In this document: positions 57,767-64,000 of the stretch, one piece after another | Layout: every line of letters starts with the position of its first letter | Position numbering within the stretch: position 1 is the first letter of the stretch | NCBI GenBank assembly: GCA_003559855.1 | Contig: PWJZ01000027.1 | Coordinates: 42,587 to 106,586, forward strand | Direction: 5' to 3' | Length of the DNA stretch: 64,000 nucleotides | Source: Bacteroidales bacterium | GTDB taxonomy: Bacteria > Bacteroidota > Bacteroidia > Bacteroidales > UBA7960 | Position numbers and translations under genes: made by a program | Notes under the pieces: generated by a model | The model's input: the letters and a program-made list of their open reading frames with translations, nothing else | Databases searched by the model: none | What the model was told of the DNA's origin: nothing

Positions 57767-57935
57767 CAATATGACAATGTGTTTATGCGATGATAAGTTA
57801 ATGGGCATATGTTTTAATATGAAGCTTGTAACATCCGGTATTGGCCAAATTAATTCATCTTATAACCATTTGATGATGTAAAAAAATGAATAAGAGAAAC
57901 GAAAGAGAAAAGCCAAAAGCTGTGCCTGCCGATCA

Positions 57936-58388
57936 TTATTTTTCAATTATGGCAAGCTCAAAATCATATAACAAATTATTGAGGTTTTTTACTTTTTCCG
58001 TCTCCTTTAACCATATCACTGCAGCAATCTGTTTAATACTGCGTAATTTTGCTACAATGTTTTCTATATCAATCCTGAAATCCTTCGATTTCAGAAGAAG
58101 TAAATAATCAAGATTCTTTGGCTCGGGCAGTAAAATATGTCCGTTTTTGCGGTTATTCAAAAGATAATATTCAATCATTAACCCCCGGTCCATATATGTG
58201 AAAAGTGAAAATGACTGAGGTTTTTCAACTTTAAATGGAGTAAGTGAAATATCATTTGTCCGTGACAATTTTAAACTTAAATGTTTGTTTATGAACCAGC
58301 ACAGACGATAGTTGCTCAGGCTTGAAAATATGCCTAAAACCTGAAAATCGGATTCATATTTAACTTCAAATTTCAGTTTTTTGATCAT
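57936..58388 (-). CDS. IPExxxVDY family protein
   Basis: 150 residues of the small Bacteroidota family named after its motif, here in the variant 'LPEPKNLDYLLLL' (Leu for Ile and Leu for Val). No function is known. Its start overlaps the end of the RNase III gene by 23 bases, so translation may be coupled. The gene order fabF-rnc-IPExxxVDY is conserved in the phylum, which supports the assignment. Confidence 0.87.
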   Translation of the reverse strand: MIKKLKFEVKYESDFQVLGIFSSLSNYRLCWFINKHLSLKLSRTNDISLTPFKVEKPQSFSLFTYMDRGLMIEYYLLNNRKNGHILLPEPKNLDYLLLLKSKDFRIDIENIVAKLRSIKQIAAVIWLKETEKVKNLNNLLYDFELAIIEK

Positions 58389-59121
58389 TTCTATTATTAT
58401 TTGTCAGTTTTTCCCAAGCCATTTTGGCGGCAATTTGTTCGGCTTTTTTTATCGTATAATCTTTACCTGTTCCAAACACTTTATTATCAATTTCAGCTTC
58501 AACTATATAGATTTTTAATTTATTATTTGTCTCTTTTTCTTCTGCCAGGTTAAAATTTATTTCCTTTTTATTTTTTTGCCCCCACTCAATAAGCTTGCTT
58601 TTGAAGTTGAGTTCGGTAGATATCAATTCTTCTATATCAATATGCAGGGTAATTATTTTATTAATAATAATTTCCCTTGTAAATTCGTAACCTTTGTCGA
58701 GGTATATGGCTCCCACGAAAGCTTCAAAAGCGTCTCCCGGAATAGATGTAGCAGATTTATTGCCGTTAAAATGAGTTTTGATCAGCTGGTTTAATCCCAG
58801 TTTTCGTGAAAGGTTATTTAGATTGCTTCGGCTTACTATCCTTGACCTTATTTCAGTCAAAAAGCCTTCGTCTTTGATGGGGAATTTTTTAAAGAGATAT
58901 TCTGCAACTACAGAGCCTAAAATAGCATCACCTAAAAATTCGAGTCTTTCATTATTGATTTTTTTGCCGTCAGGGAATGCCTGGGCCACCGACCTGTGCC
59001 TGAGTGCAAGCTTGTAGGGTGCCAGGTTTCTTGGATAGAATCCAAAAATATTTTTTATTGCGTTAATCAGTTTTTTATCTGAACCGGAATGTTTACTGAT
59101 TAAATTTCTCAGTGATCTCAA
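58366..59121 (-). CDS. rnc: ribonuclease III
   Basis: RNase III cuts double-stranded RNA in rRNA maturation and mRNA turnover. The catalytic domain has the signature 'ERLEFLGDAILGS' (conserved Glu/Asp ligands) and 'PGDAFEAFVGAIYLDKG'; the double-stranded RNA-binding domain (about 175-245) has 'FKSKLIEWGQKNKKEINF' and 'KKAEQIAAKMAWEKL'. No ATG exists near the N-terminus, so the start is probably the TTG at 59121, 8 bases after the fabF stop, or the in-frame ATT before it. 251 residues is normal. Confidence 0.94.
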   Translation of the reverse strand: MRSLRNLISKHSGSDKKLINAIKNIFGFYPRNLAPYKLALRHRSVAQAFPDGKKINNERLEFLGDAILGSVVAEYLFKKFPIKDEGFLTEIRSRIVSRSNLNNLSRKLGLNQLIKTHFNGNKSATSIPGDAFEAFVGAIYLDKGYEFTREIIINKIITLHIDIEELISTELNFKSKLIEWGQKNKKEINFNLAEEKETNNKLKIYIVEAEIDNKVFGTGKDYTIKKAEQIAAKMAWEKLTNNNRNDQKTEI

Positions 59122-59129
59122 AATAAAGT

Positions 59130-60383
59130 TTATTCGGAATATTTTTTAAAAACCAGGGAAACATTATGACCTCCAAAACCAAAGGTATTACTGAGCGCTA
59201 CATTGATTTTTCTTTTTTTGGCTTTGTTAAATGTAAAATCAAGTTTCGGATCAATTTCAGGATCTGGGATAAAATGGTTAATGGTAGGAGGTACGATATC
59301 GTTTTTAATTGCCAGGATAGTTGCAATTGCTTCGGCGGCTCCGGCAGCGCCTAAAAGATGTCCCATCATTGATTTTGTGGAGTTGATGCTGATTTTATAC
59401 GCATGTTCGCCAAAAAGAGAAACGATGGCTTTTGGCTCGGCAATATCACCCAAAGGTGTGGAAGTACCATGAGTGTTAATATGGTCAACATCCTGAATAT
59501 TAAGACCTGCATCATCGAGTGCGTATTTCATGACCTTCTCGGCGCCCAATCCCTCAGGATGCGGGCTGGTGATGTGATATGCATCGGCCGACAGCCCGCC
59601 GCCAACAACTTCAGCATATATCTTTGCTCCGCGTTTTTTTGCATGTTCAAGCTCTTCGAGAATCAAAGCACCACCACCTTCGCCAAGAACAAATCCATCA
59701 CGGTCTTTATCAAATGGTCTTGAAGCTGTAGCCGGATCATCATTCCTGACAGATATTGCATGCATCGCATTAAACCCTCCTATGCCGGCAGGATTAACAG
59801 CAGCTTCTGATCCGCCCGTAATAAAAACATCAGCCTTGTTAAGACGAATGTAATTGAATGAATCCACTAAAGAATTAGCCGATGAAGCACATGCAGAAAC
59901 TGTAGTGAAATTAGGCCCCCTTAATCCATATTTTATTGATATATGACCTGCAGCAATGTCTGCTATCATCTTTGGAATAAAAAACGGGCTGAATCTCGGT
60001 TTTCCATCACCCCTGCCAAAATCAATAATCTCCTGTAAAAAGGTATCTAATCCTCCAATACCACTACCCCAAATTACACCCGATCTGTCAAGATCAATAT
60101 TTTGCAGGTCAATACCTGAATCTTTTAATGCCTCATCGGTAGAAACCATAGCATATTGGGCATAAAGATCATACTTGCGTATTTCCTTCCTTTCAAAATA
60201 ATCTTTAGGATCGTAGCCCTTAACTTCACAGGCAAATTTGGATTTGAATTTAGAAGGGTCAAAACGGGTAATTGTAGCTGCACTGCTAACTCCGTTAAGC
60301 AAATTGTCCCAGAGATCAGGAATATTATTACCTAAAGGAGTTATAGCACCTAAACCTGTTACTACTACTCTACGAAGTTTCAT
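59130..60383 (-). CDS. fabF: beta-ketoacyl-ACP synthase II
   Basis: FabF elongates fatty acids by condensing malonyl-ACP with acyl-ACP. The 417-residue thiolase-fold protein opens 'RRVVVTGLGAITPLGNN', has the catalytic Cys in 'TVSACASSANSLVDSF', and the two catalytic histidines in 'NTHGTSTPLGD' and 'KSMMGHLLGAAGA'. It lies 17 bases downstream of acpP and just upstream of rnc in the common bacterial order. Confidence 0.97.
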   Translation of the reverse strand: MKLRRVVVTGLGAITPLGNNIPDLWDNLLNGVSSAATITRFDPSKFKSKFACEVKGYDPKDYFERKEIRKYDLYAQYAMVSTDEALKDSGIDLQNIDLDRSGVIWGSGIGGLDTFLQEIIDFGRGDGKPRFSPFFIPKMIADIAAGHISIKYGLRGPNFTTVSACASSANSLVDSFNYIRLNKADVFITGGSEAAVNPAGIGGFNAMHAISVRNDDPATASRPFDKDRDGFVLGEGGGALILEELEHAKKRGAKIYAEVVGGGLSADAYHITSPHPEGLGAEKVMKYALDDAGLNIQDVDHINTHGTSTPLGDIAEPKAIVSLFGEHAYKISINSTKSMMGHLLGAAGAAEAIATILAIKNDIVPPTINHFIPDPEIDPKLDFTFNKAKKRKINVALSNTFGFGGHNVSLVFKKYSE

Positions 60384-60400
60384 CGAAAGCTTCTTAGTTT

Positions 60401-60637
60401 CTACTTGTTTGTGTTTTCAATATAGGCTATAGCTTCACCCACCGTGCTGATCTTTTCCGCCTGATCATCAGGAATAGCGATATTGAACTCCTTCTCGAAT
60501 TCCATTATAAGCTCAACAGTGTCCAAAGAATCGGCACCTAAATCATTGGTAAAGCTTGCTTCGGGAGTTACCTCCTTCTCATCTACACCAAGCTTGTCAA
60601 CAATAATTGCCTTTACTCTTGCAGTAATGTCTGACAT
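60401..60637 (-). CDS. acpP: acyl carrier protein
   Basis: 78 residues. The phosphopantetheine attachment Ser is in the classic '[17 protein letters not shown]' (Ser about residue 38), and the acidic helices are typical. It carries acyl chains in fatty acid synthesis and is the first gene of acpP-fabF-rnc. A weak promoter-like GTTG-N20-TTTCTTTG lies 29-60 bases upstream on the minus strand. Confidence 0.97.
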   Translation of the reverse strand: MSDITARVKAIIVDKLGVDEKEVTPEASFTNDLGADSLDTVELIMEFEKEFNIAIPDDQAEKISTVGEAIAYIENTNK

Positions 60638-61043
60638 GATTTAAACTTTTTAGTTAAACAAGATGCAAAGAAAAATATTAAAATTATTATAACCAACTTT
60701 TTTTTTGCCAAAAACACCATTATTGTTGCAATTGACTGTATTTGTGTAAGTTATAAAACGCAAAAAACTGTGAAAAAATATATCTCTTTTCCAAAAAATA
60801 ACAGTGGCAAATATAATAAAATAAACAGATGTTTCATAAAATTCAAATTTTTATAATTAAAGAAAATGTTTGTTAAATTCGCATTGTAAAAGTAACGGTT
60901 TATGAGCAACGGTTGGATCGTGCAAGGCAGGCCGGCTAATGTAATAATCTGCGAGATAAAAACTGAAAACGGCACATAACAATAAATAACAGAAAAGTAT
61001 CAAATGTAAAATTATTAAACAAAAAAGCTTCAATTATAAATTT
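60638..61043. other. divergent intergenic region between acpP and purN
   Basis: 406 AT-rich bases. The side next to acpP holds the weak promoter-like sequence noted there. The 74-residue minus-strand ORF at 60751 has no family resemblance and poor start context. I see no RNA gene. Confidence 0.5.
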
Positions 61044-61628
61044 ATGCAGAAAAAGATTGATCTGGCTATATTAGCATCAGGAAGCGGAACCAATGCAGAA
61101 AATATTATCAAGTATTTCGATAATCACCCCATAATAGATGCTGCTCTACTTGTTAGCAATAAAAATGATGCAAAAGCTATCGAAAAGGCAAAGAACCATA
61201 ATGTTCCCGTTGAGGTTATATCTAATAAACAATGGAATAATCCGGAAGACGTATTGCCGGTTTTTGAAAAATATAAAATAGATTTTATTGTTCTGGCCGG
61301 ATTTCTTATTCTGGTGCCATCATGGCTAATTGAAAAGTATAACCGTAATATTCTTAATATACATCCTGCATTGTTGCCTGAATTCGGCGGCAAAGGCATG
61401 TATGGCATGAACGTACATTGCGCTGTCATAAATGAGGGTAAGGAAGAAAGCGGTATATCCATTCATTACGTCAATGAAAAGTACGATGAAGGCGATATTA
61501 TCTTCCAGGCAAAATGCAAAGTACCAAAAGACCGCTCACCTAAATCTTTAGCCAAAAAAGTACATAAGCTCGAGTATGAATTTTACCCCAAAGTTATTGA
61601 AAGCGTTATAATGGGAAAAATTAAATGA
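61044..61628 (+). CDS. purN: phosphoribosylglycinamide formyltransferase
   Basis: PurN transfers a formyl group from 10-formyl-THF to GAR in purine synthesis. The 194-residue protein has 'LAILASGSGTNAENI' (phosphate-binding loop), the catalytic 'NIHPALLPEFGGKGMYG' with the active His and Asn, and the later 'GISIHYVNEKYDEGDIIFQ' with the active Asp. The variant 'FGGKGMYG' instead of 'FPGxHA' is common in Bacteroidota. It is divergent from acpP. Confidence 0.95.
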   Translation: MQKKIDLAILASGSGTNAENIIKYFDNHPIIDAALLVSNKNDAKAIEKAKNHNVPVEVISNKQWNNPEDVLPVFEKYKIDFIVLAGFLILVPSWLIEKYNRNILNIHPALLPEFGGKGMYGMNVHCAVINEGKEESGISIHYVNEKYDEGDIIFQAKCKVPKDRSPKSLAKKVHKLEYEFYPKVIESVIMGKIK

Positions 61629-61738
61629 ACCTAAAGCGAAATTGATTAATATTGAAGGTTTTTGTCATTGCTGAAAACTCCCTTGTCCTTATGAATTAGT
61701 ATCTTGTTTTAAAAAAAAGTCAGATTTTTTAAAAAAAA

Positions 61739-61770
61739 TTTGACAAATGAACTATTGTTCATTATCTTTG
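61739..61770 (+). promoter_or_regulatory. promoter of the DUF134 cluster with embedded palindromic operator
   Basis: TTTG-N20-TATCTTTG is an exact consensus promoter 24 bases before the chosen ATG. Between the -33 and -7 boxes lies the perfect inverted repeat ATGAAC-TATT-GTTCAT (61747-61762), which extends to AATGAAC...GTTCATT. Its position is what a repressor site would need. Autoregulation by the DUF134 protein is a reasonable inference. Confidence 0.65.
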
Positions 61771-61793
61771 TACCAATCAATTGTTCAATAAAT

Positions 61794-62387
61794 ATGTCGC
61801 CAAGAATTAAAAGATTAAGGAAGGTTTTGAATCCGCCGCCAATAAAGGGCTTTAAACCATACGGGCATGAAGCCGGAAATCAAAAAGCTGAACCCGTAGT
61901 ATTATTATTTGAAGAATATGAAGCGTTACGGTTATGTGATTATGATATGTGCAATCATCATCGTGCGTCAGTAATAATGGATGTTTCTCGTCCTACTTTC
62001 ACTCGTATATATGCTTCGGCGCGTCAAAAAATAGCAAAAGCTTTTGTTGAAGGCAGGCAAATCGCTATTGAAGGCGGTAAAGTTTATTTTGACAGTGATT
62101 GGTATCATTGTACAAAGTGCAGATGCTATTTTAATAACCCTGACAGGGAAAAAGAAGTTGAAAACTGCCCTTTGTGCGGTAGTGCAGAGATTGTAAGTTT
62201 TGAAACGAATAATGCGGGATATTTTTTTAAAACAAGACAATGCGATGATTTTTGTGTTTGTCCTGATTGCGGATTTGAGCAAAAGCATCAATATGGTAAG
62301 CCTTGCAGTAAAATTGTTTGCCCGCAATGCAACACTCGTATGAGAAGAAAAGGAAGTCCGTATTGCTGGGATGGTAAAGAGAGATAA
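61794..62387 (+). CDS. DUF134 family helix-turn-helix protein with C-terminal cysteine-rich domain
   Basis: The first ~100 residues match DUF134: 'PRIKRLRKVLNPPPIKGFKPYG' and the helix-turn-helix 'EYEALRLCDYDMCNHHRASVIMDVSRPTFTRIYASARQKIAKAFVEG'. The second half carries several Cys-x2-Cys pairs ('CTKCRC', 'CPLCGS', 'CVCPDCG', 'CPQC'), likely zinc ribbons or a metal cluster site. The ORF track uses 61740; I prefer the ATG at 61794, which gives the family's usual start. DUF134 genes cluster with NifX/NifB-domain proteins and DUF5320 genes, as here. A DNA-binding, metal- or redox-sensing regulator is the likely role, by inference. Confidence 0.87.
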   Translation: MSPRIKRLRKVLNPPPIKGFKPYGHEAGNQKAEPVVLLFEEYEALRLCDYDMCNHHRASVIMDVSRPTFTRIYASARQKIAKAFVEGRQIAIEGGKVYFDSDWYHCTKCRCYFNNPDREKEVENCPLCGSAEIVSFETNNAGYFFKTRQCDDFCVCPDCGFEQKHQYGKPCSKIVCPQCNTRMRRKGSPYCWDGKER

Positions 62388-62437
62388 CTTATTAATAGAT
62401 GTTTTAAATTAAATATTAAAATTAATATGAACAATAA

Positions 62438-62526
62438 GTGACGGGTAACGGGTGACGGGTTAAGAAATGATTCAATCATAAAGAAAAATGAATGCAAACG
62501 CCAACCCGCTACCCGTTACTTGTCAC
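62438..62526. repeat. imperfect palindromic repeat built from GGGTAAC-type heptads
   Basis: The left arm 'gtgacgggtaacgggtgacgggtt' (62438-62461) and the right arm 'aacccgctacccgttacttgtcac' (62503-62526) are reverse complements at about 20 of 24 positions, so a long hairpin with a ~41-base loop is possible. The arms are made of the same 7-base unit seen in other spacers. Confidence 0.7.
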
Positions 62527-62548
62527 ACGTTACCAAAAAACAACACTT

Positions 62549-62866
62549 ATGAAAATTGCAATTACATCAACAGGAAACACTTTGGAATCAAAGCTTGATG
62601 AACGGTTTGGCAGGGCTGCCTGGTTCGTTATTTATGATAAGGAAAGCAAATCAACTGAGTTTGTTCCTAATCCAAATAAAGATGTGGAACAAGGAGCAGG
62701 CCCCGCATCAGTTGAGCTGGTAGCATCACGAAACGTAAATAAAATAGTTTCCGGTGAATTTGGAGCTAAAATAAAACCACTGCTTGACAGCTTGAAAATC
62801 CAGATGATTGTTGTTAAAGAAAACAAAACGGTCAATGAAATAATAAATATGTTAAACCACAAATAA
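62549..62866 (+). CDS. dinitrogenase iron-molybdenum cofactor biosynthesis domain protein (NifX/NifB-C-like)
   Basis: 105 residues of the small NafY/NifX/NifB-C domain family: 'MKIAITSTGNTLESKLDERFGRAAWFVIYDKES', then 'GAGPASVELVASRNVNKIVSGEFGAKIKPLLDSLKIQ'. Nitrogenase-linked members hold iron-molybdenum cofactor precursors; the stand-alone ones found in anaerobes have no proven role and are not evidence of nitrogen fixation. The ORF track begins 57 bases upstream in the hairpin region; the ATG at 62549 is the family start. It follows the DUF134 gene. Confidence 0.88.
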   Translation: MKIAITSTGNTLESKLDERFGRAAWFVIYDKESKSTEFVPNPNKDVEQGAGPASVELVASRNVNKIVSGEFGAKIKPLLDSLKIQMIVVKENKTVNEIINMLNHK

Positions 62867-62874
62867 ATAAAGTT

Positions 62875-63054
62875 ATGCCACATCTTGATGGTGCCGGGCC
62901 TGAAGGAGAGGGTTCTCAAACAGGCCGCAAATTAGGTAAATGCAGCAAACTTTCTGACAAAGAAAAACTACAAAAGATGGGAAAAGGCATGGGCAAACGC
63001 CGTAAGTCAGGAGGTGGAGAAGGCAGATGTAAACGCTTGAAAAGCGGAAAATAA
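62875..63054 (+). CDS. small DUF5320-like protein (59 residues, below the ORF-track limit)
   Basis: An intact frame 'MPHLDGAGPEGEGSQTGRKLGKCSKL...KRLKSGK' starts 8 bases after the NifX-like stop. The opening resembles DUF5320 proteins ('MPGFDGTGPxGxGxMTGRxxGxC'), including the Cys after the Gly-Arg-x-Leu-Gly motif, and a second Cys lies in 'GEGRCKRL'. The rest is lysine-rich. It is too short for the supplied ORF list but is supported by the family-like start and by the operon position. The function is unknown. Confidence 0.75.
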   Translation: MPHLDGAGPEGEGSQTGRKLGKCSKLSDKEKLQKMGKGMGKRRKSGGGEGRCKRLKSGK

Positions 63055-63084
63055 ATTGATTAACTATAAAAAAAGGAGGTTATT

Positions 63085-63324
63085 ATGCCTGGATTTGATA
63101 AAACCGGACCAATAGGACAAGGTTCTATGACCGGACGAAGATTAGGTCGTTGCACCAATTTTGGTGACTCCCCGAAAGATCAGCCACCGGCTTCAGCTCA
63201 GAATTCCGGTGAAAATTATCCTGAAGCGCTTCCACGACGAGGATTAGGATTAGGAAGAGGACGTGGACGTGGAAGAGGTCTGGGATTGGGCTTGGGTCTG
63301 AGGAATAGGTTCAGGGGTTGGTGA
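63085..63324 (+). CDS. DUF5320 domain protein
   Basis: 79 residues beginning 'MPGFDKTGPIGQGSMTGRRLGRCTNFG', which is the DUF5320 signature, and ending in a Gly-Arg/Gly-Leu repeat tail ('GLGLGRGRGRGRGLGLGLGLRNRFRGW'). A very strong 'AAAGGAGGT' ribosome binding site lies 4 bases before the ATG-proximal spacer, so high translation is likely. These small proteins accompany NifX/NifB-like and Mrp/MinD-type ATPase genes in anaerobes; the function is not known. Confidence 0.85.
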   Translation: MPGFDKTGPIGQGSMTGRRLGRCTNFGDSPKDQPPASAQNSGENYPEALPRRGLGLGRGRGRGRGLGLGLGLRNRFRGW

Positions 63325-63329
63325 GGTGA

Positions 63330-63400
63330 GAGGTAATCGGTGTGACCGGTAATTGTGTACTCGACACCCGTTACCGTCAACCGTTACTCAAGGGTAATAT
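63330..63400. repeat. imperfect palindromic heptad tract
   Basis: The stretch 'gtaatcggtgtgaccggtaat' followed by 'acccgttaccgtcaaccgttac' forms two roughly complementary arms, of the same construction as the palindrome at 62438. Confidence 0.55.
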
Positions 63401-63405
63401 ATGCT

Positions 63406-63617
63406 CTATACTATAGGGTTTCACAAAACTTTGTTTTCCTAACCCAATCAATTTTAAGGCTAAAAACGGGTAAAAAATGGCTAAATTTGATAAAAATGAC
63501 AGCTGTATAACTTTAAAAATCAATACGTTACAAAAAGTTAGGAAATGTCAATTTTTGAAGGCTTTCAAACTATTGTATATGAGTTAGTTATGAGTTTTGT
63601 GAAACCCTATCTATACT
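63406..63617. mobile_element. MITE-like element with terminal inverted repeats and target-site duplication
   Basis: A 198-base segment (63413-63610) has perfect 18-base inverted ends: ATAGGGTTTCACAAAACT on the left and AGTTTTGTGAAACCCTAT on the right. It is flanked by the direct repeat CTATACT (63406-63412 and 63611-63617), which looks like a 7-base target duplication. A second inner inverted pair (TTTCCTAAC / GTTAGGAAA) strengthens the hairpin. There is no ORF of size inside, so a transposase from elsewhere would be needed. It separates the DUF5320 gene from the last gene. Confidence 0.8.
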
Positions 63618-63654
63618 AATAAAATTAGGTAAACTTTTAATAAAGAAAAGTAGT

Positions 63655-64000
63655 ATGAAAAAGATCGCTATTCCTTTGGAAAATGAGGTGTTATCTGCTC
63701 ATTTCGGGCATTGTCAAAAATTTGCAATACTTGAAGTAAATGAGAATAATAAAATATTAAGTTTTCAGGAACTTACACCACCGGAACATGTACCGGGATT
63801 ATATCCGCCATGGCTGGCAAAATTTGGAATAACGGATGTGATAGCAGTTGGTATGGGGCAAAAAGCGATTGCAATATTCAATCAAAATGATATTAATGTT
63901 TTTGTAGGCGCACCTATAAACAGTGCTGAAGATTTAGTAAGTGATTTTATTAATGACAGGCTTGAATTAAGTGCAAATTATTGTAAGCCGGGTGAACATA
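63655..64000 (+). CDS. NifX/NifB-C-like domain protein, 3' end outside window
   Basis: The frame starts at 63655 with 'MKKIAIPLENEVLSAHFGHCQKFAILEVNENNKIL', the same small domain as the gene at 62549, and continues past the window edge ('DIINVFVGAPINSAEDLVSDF'-like segment 'GAPINSAEDLVSDFINDRLELS'). At least 115 residues are encoded. The 'HFGHCQKF' segment with a Cys is typical of the stand-alone anaerobic subgroup. It is not in the ORF track because it lacks a stop inside the window. It is a second, diverged copy in the same cluster. Confidence 0.85.
   Translation, partial: MKKIAIPLENEVLSAHFGHCQKFAILEVNENNKILSFQELTPPEHVPGLYPPWLAKFGITDVIAVGMGQKAIAIFNQNDINVFVGAPINSAEDLVSDFINDRLELSANYCKPGEH

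Noticed and set aside
60751-60975. 74-residue minus-strand ORF between acpP and purN
   Set aside because: It has no family resemblance, weak start context and an AT-rich composition typical of spacer DNA.
62549-64000. Evidence of nitrogen fixation from NifX-like genes
   Set aside because: The stand-alone NifX/NifB-C domain is widespread in anaerobes without nitrogenase, and no nifHDK genes are visible.

Overview
The window is AT-rich chromosomal DNA from a Bacteroidota bacterium, most likely an anaerobic Bacteroidales or Marinilabiliales relative. The evidence is the gene orders rimP-nusA-infB and acpP-fabF-rnc-IPExxxVDY, a FISUMP-domain lipoprotein, the Bacteroidota START-like protein, 800-residue FtsX-type permeases, and promoters of the TTTG-N18..22-TAnnTTTG type read directly from the sequence. 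A tungsten-type aldehyde:ferredoxin oxidoreductase and corrinoid methyltransferases point to anaerobic life. No prophage, CRISPR array or insertion-sequence transposase was seen.

Layout. 1-5.99 kb: end of a UbiA prenyltransferase, maf, a methyltransferase, a GT4 glycosyltransferase, an M24 Xaa-Pro peptidase and a secreted unknown protein. 6.0-12.2 kb: pgi, then infB-nusA-rimP, all on the minus strand. 12.5-21 kb: FISUMP lipoprotein, tRNA-Met(CAT), EamA transporter, START-like protein, a large peptidase/propeller/beta-barrel protein and a sodium:solute symporter. 21-27.3 kb: methyltransferase, serine hydrolase, a DUF418 remnant, an AlbA_2-domain protein and a membrane M28 peptidase. 27.4-29.3 kb: an encapsulin with its ferritin-like cargo, then a nitroreductase. 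29.4-32.4 kb: a deoC-like aldolase with a cysteine-rich tail, followed by an aldehyde:ferredoxin oxidoreductase.

32.8-50.0 kb is the most interesting part: a one-carbon/methyl-transfer block, all on the plus strand: metH, metF, a free corrinoid protein, two MttB-family methyltransferases without an amber codon, a hydantoinase/oxoprolinase-type ATPase, a DUF1638 protein, a methyl-THF:corrinoid methyltransferase, a sarcosine/dimethylglycine N-methyltransferase-like enzyme, ahcY and metK. On paper this moves methyl groups from a methylated amine to a corrinoid, to tetrahydrofolate, to methionine and SAM, and back onto an amine. Homocysteine is recycled by ahcY. Methyl removal and methyl addition enzymes for betaine-like compounds therefore sit together, which suggests a reversible osmolyte/methyl-store module. 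This is inference from family assignments and gene order.

50.3-57.8 kb: a MacAB-like export system (adaptor, ATPase, two FtsX permeases) separated by degenerate 7-base repeat tracts. 57.9-60.6 kb: IPExxxVDY protein, rnc, fabF and acpP. 61.0-64.0 kb: purN, then a DUF134 regulator/NifX-like/DUF5320 cluster that contains a 198-bp MITE-like element with perfect 18-bp inverted ends and a 7-bp target duplication. The last gene runs off the window.
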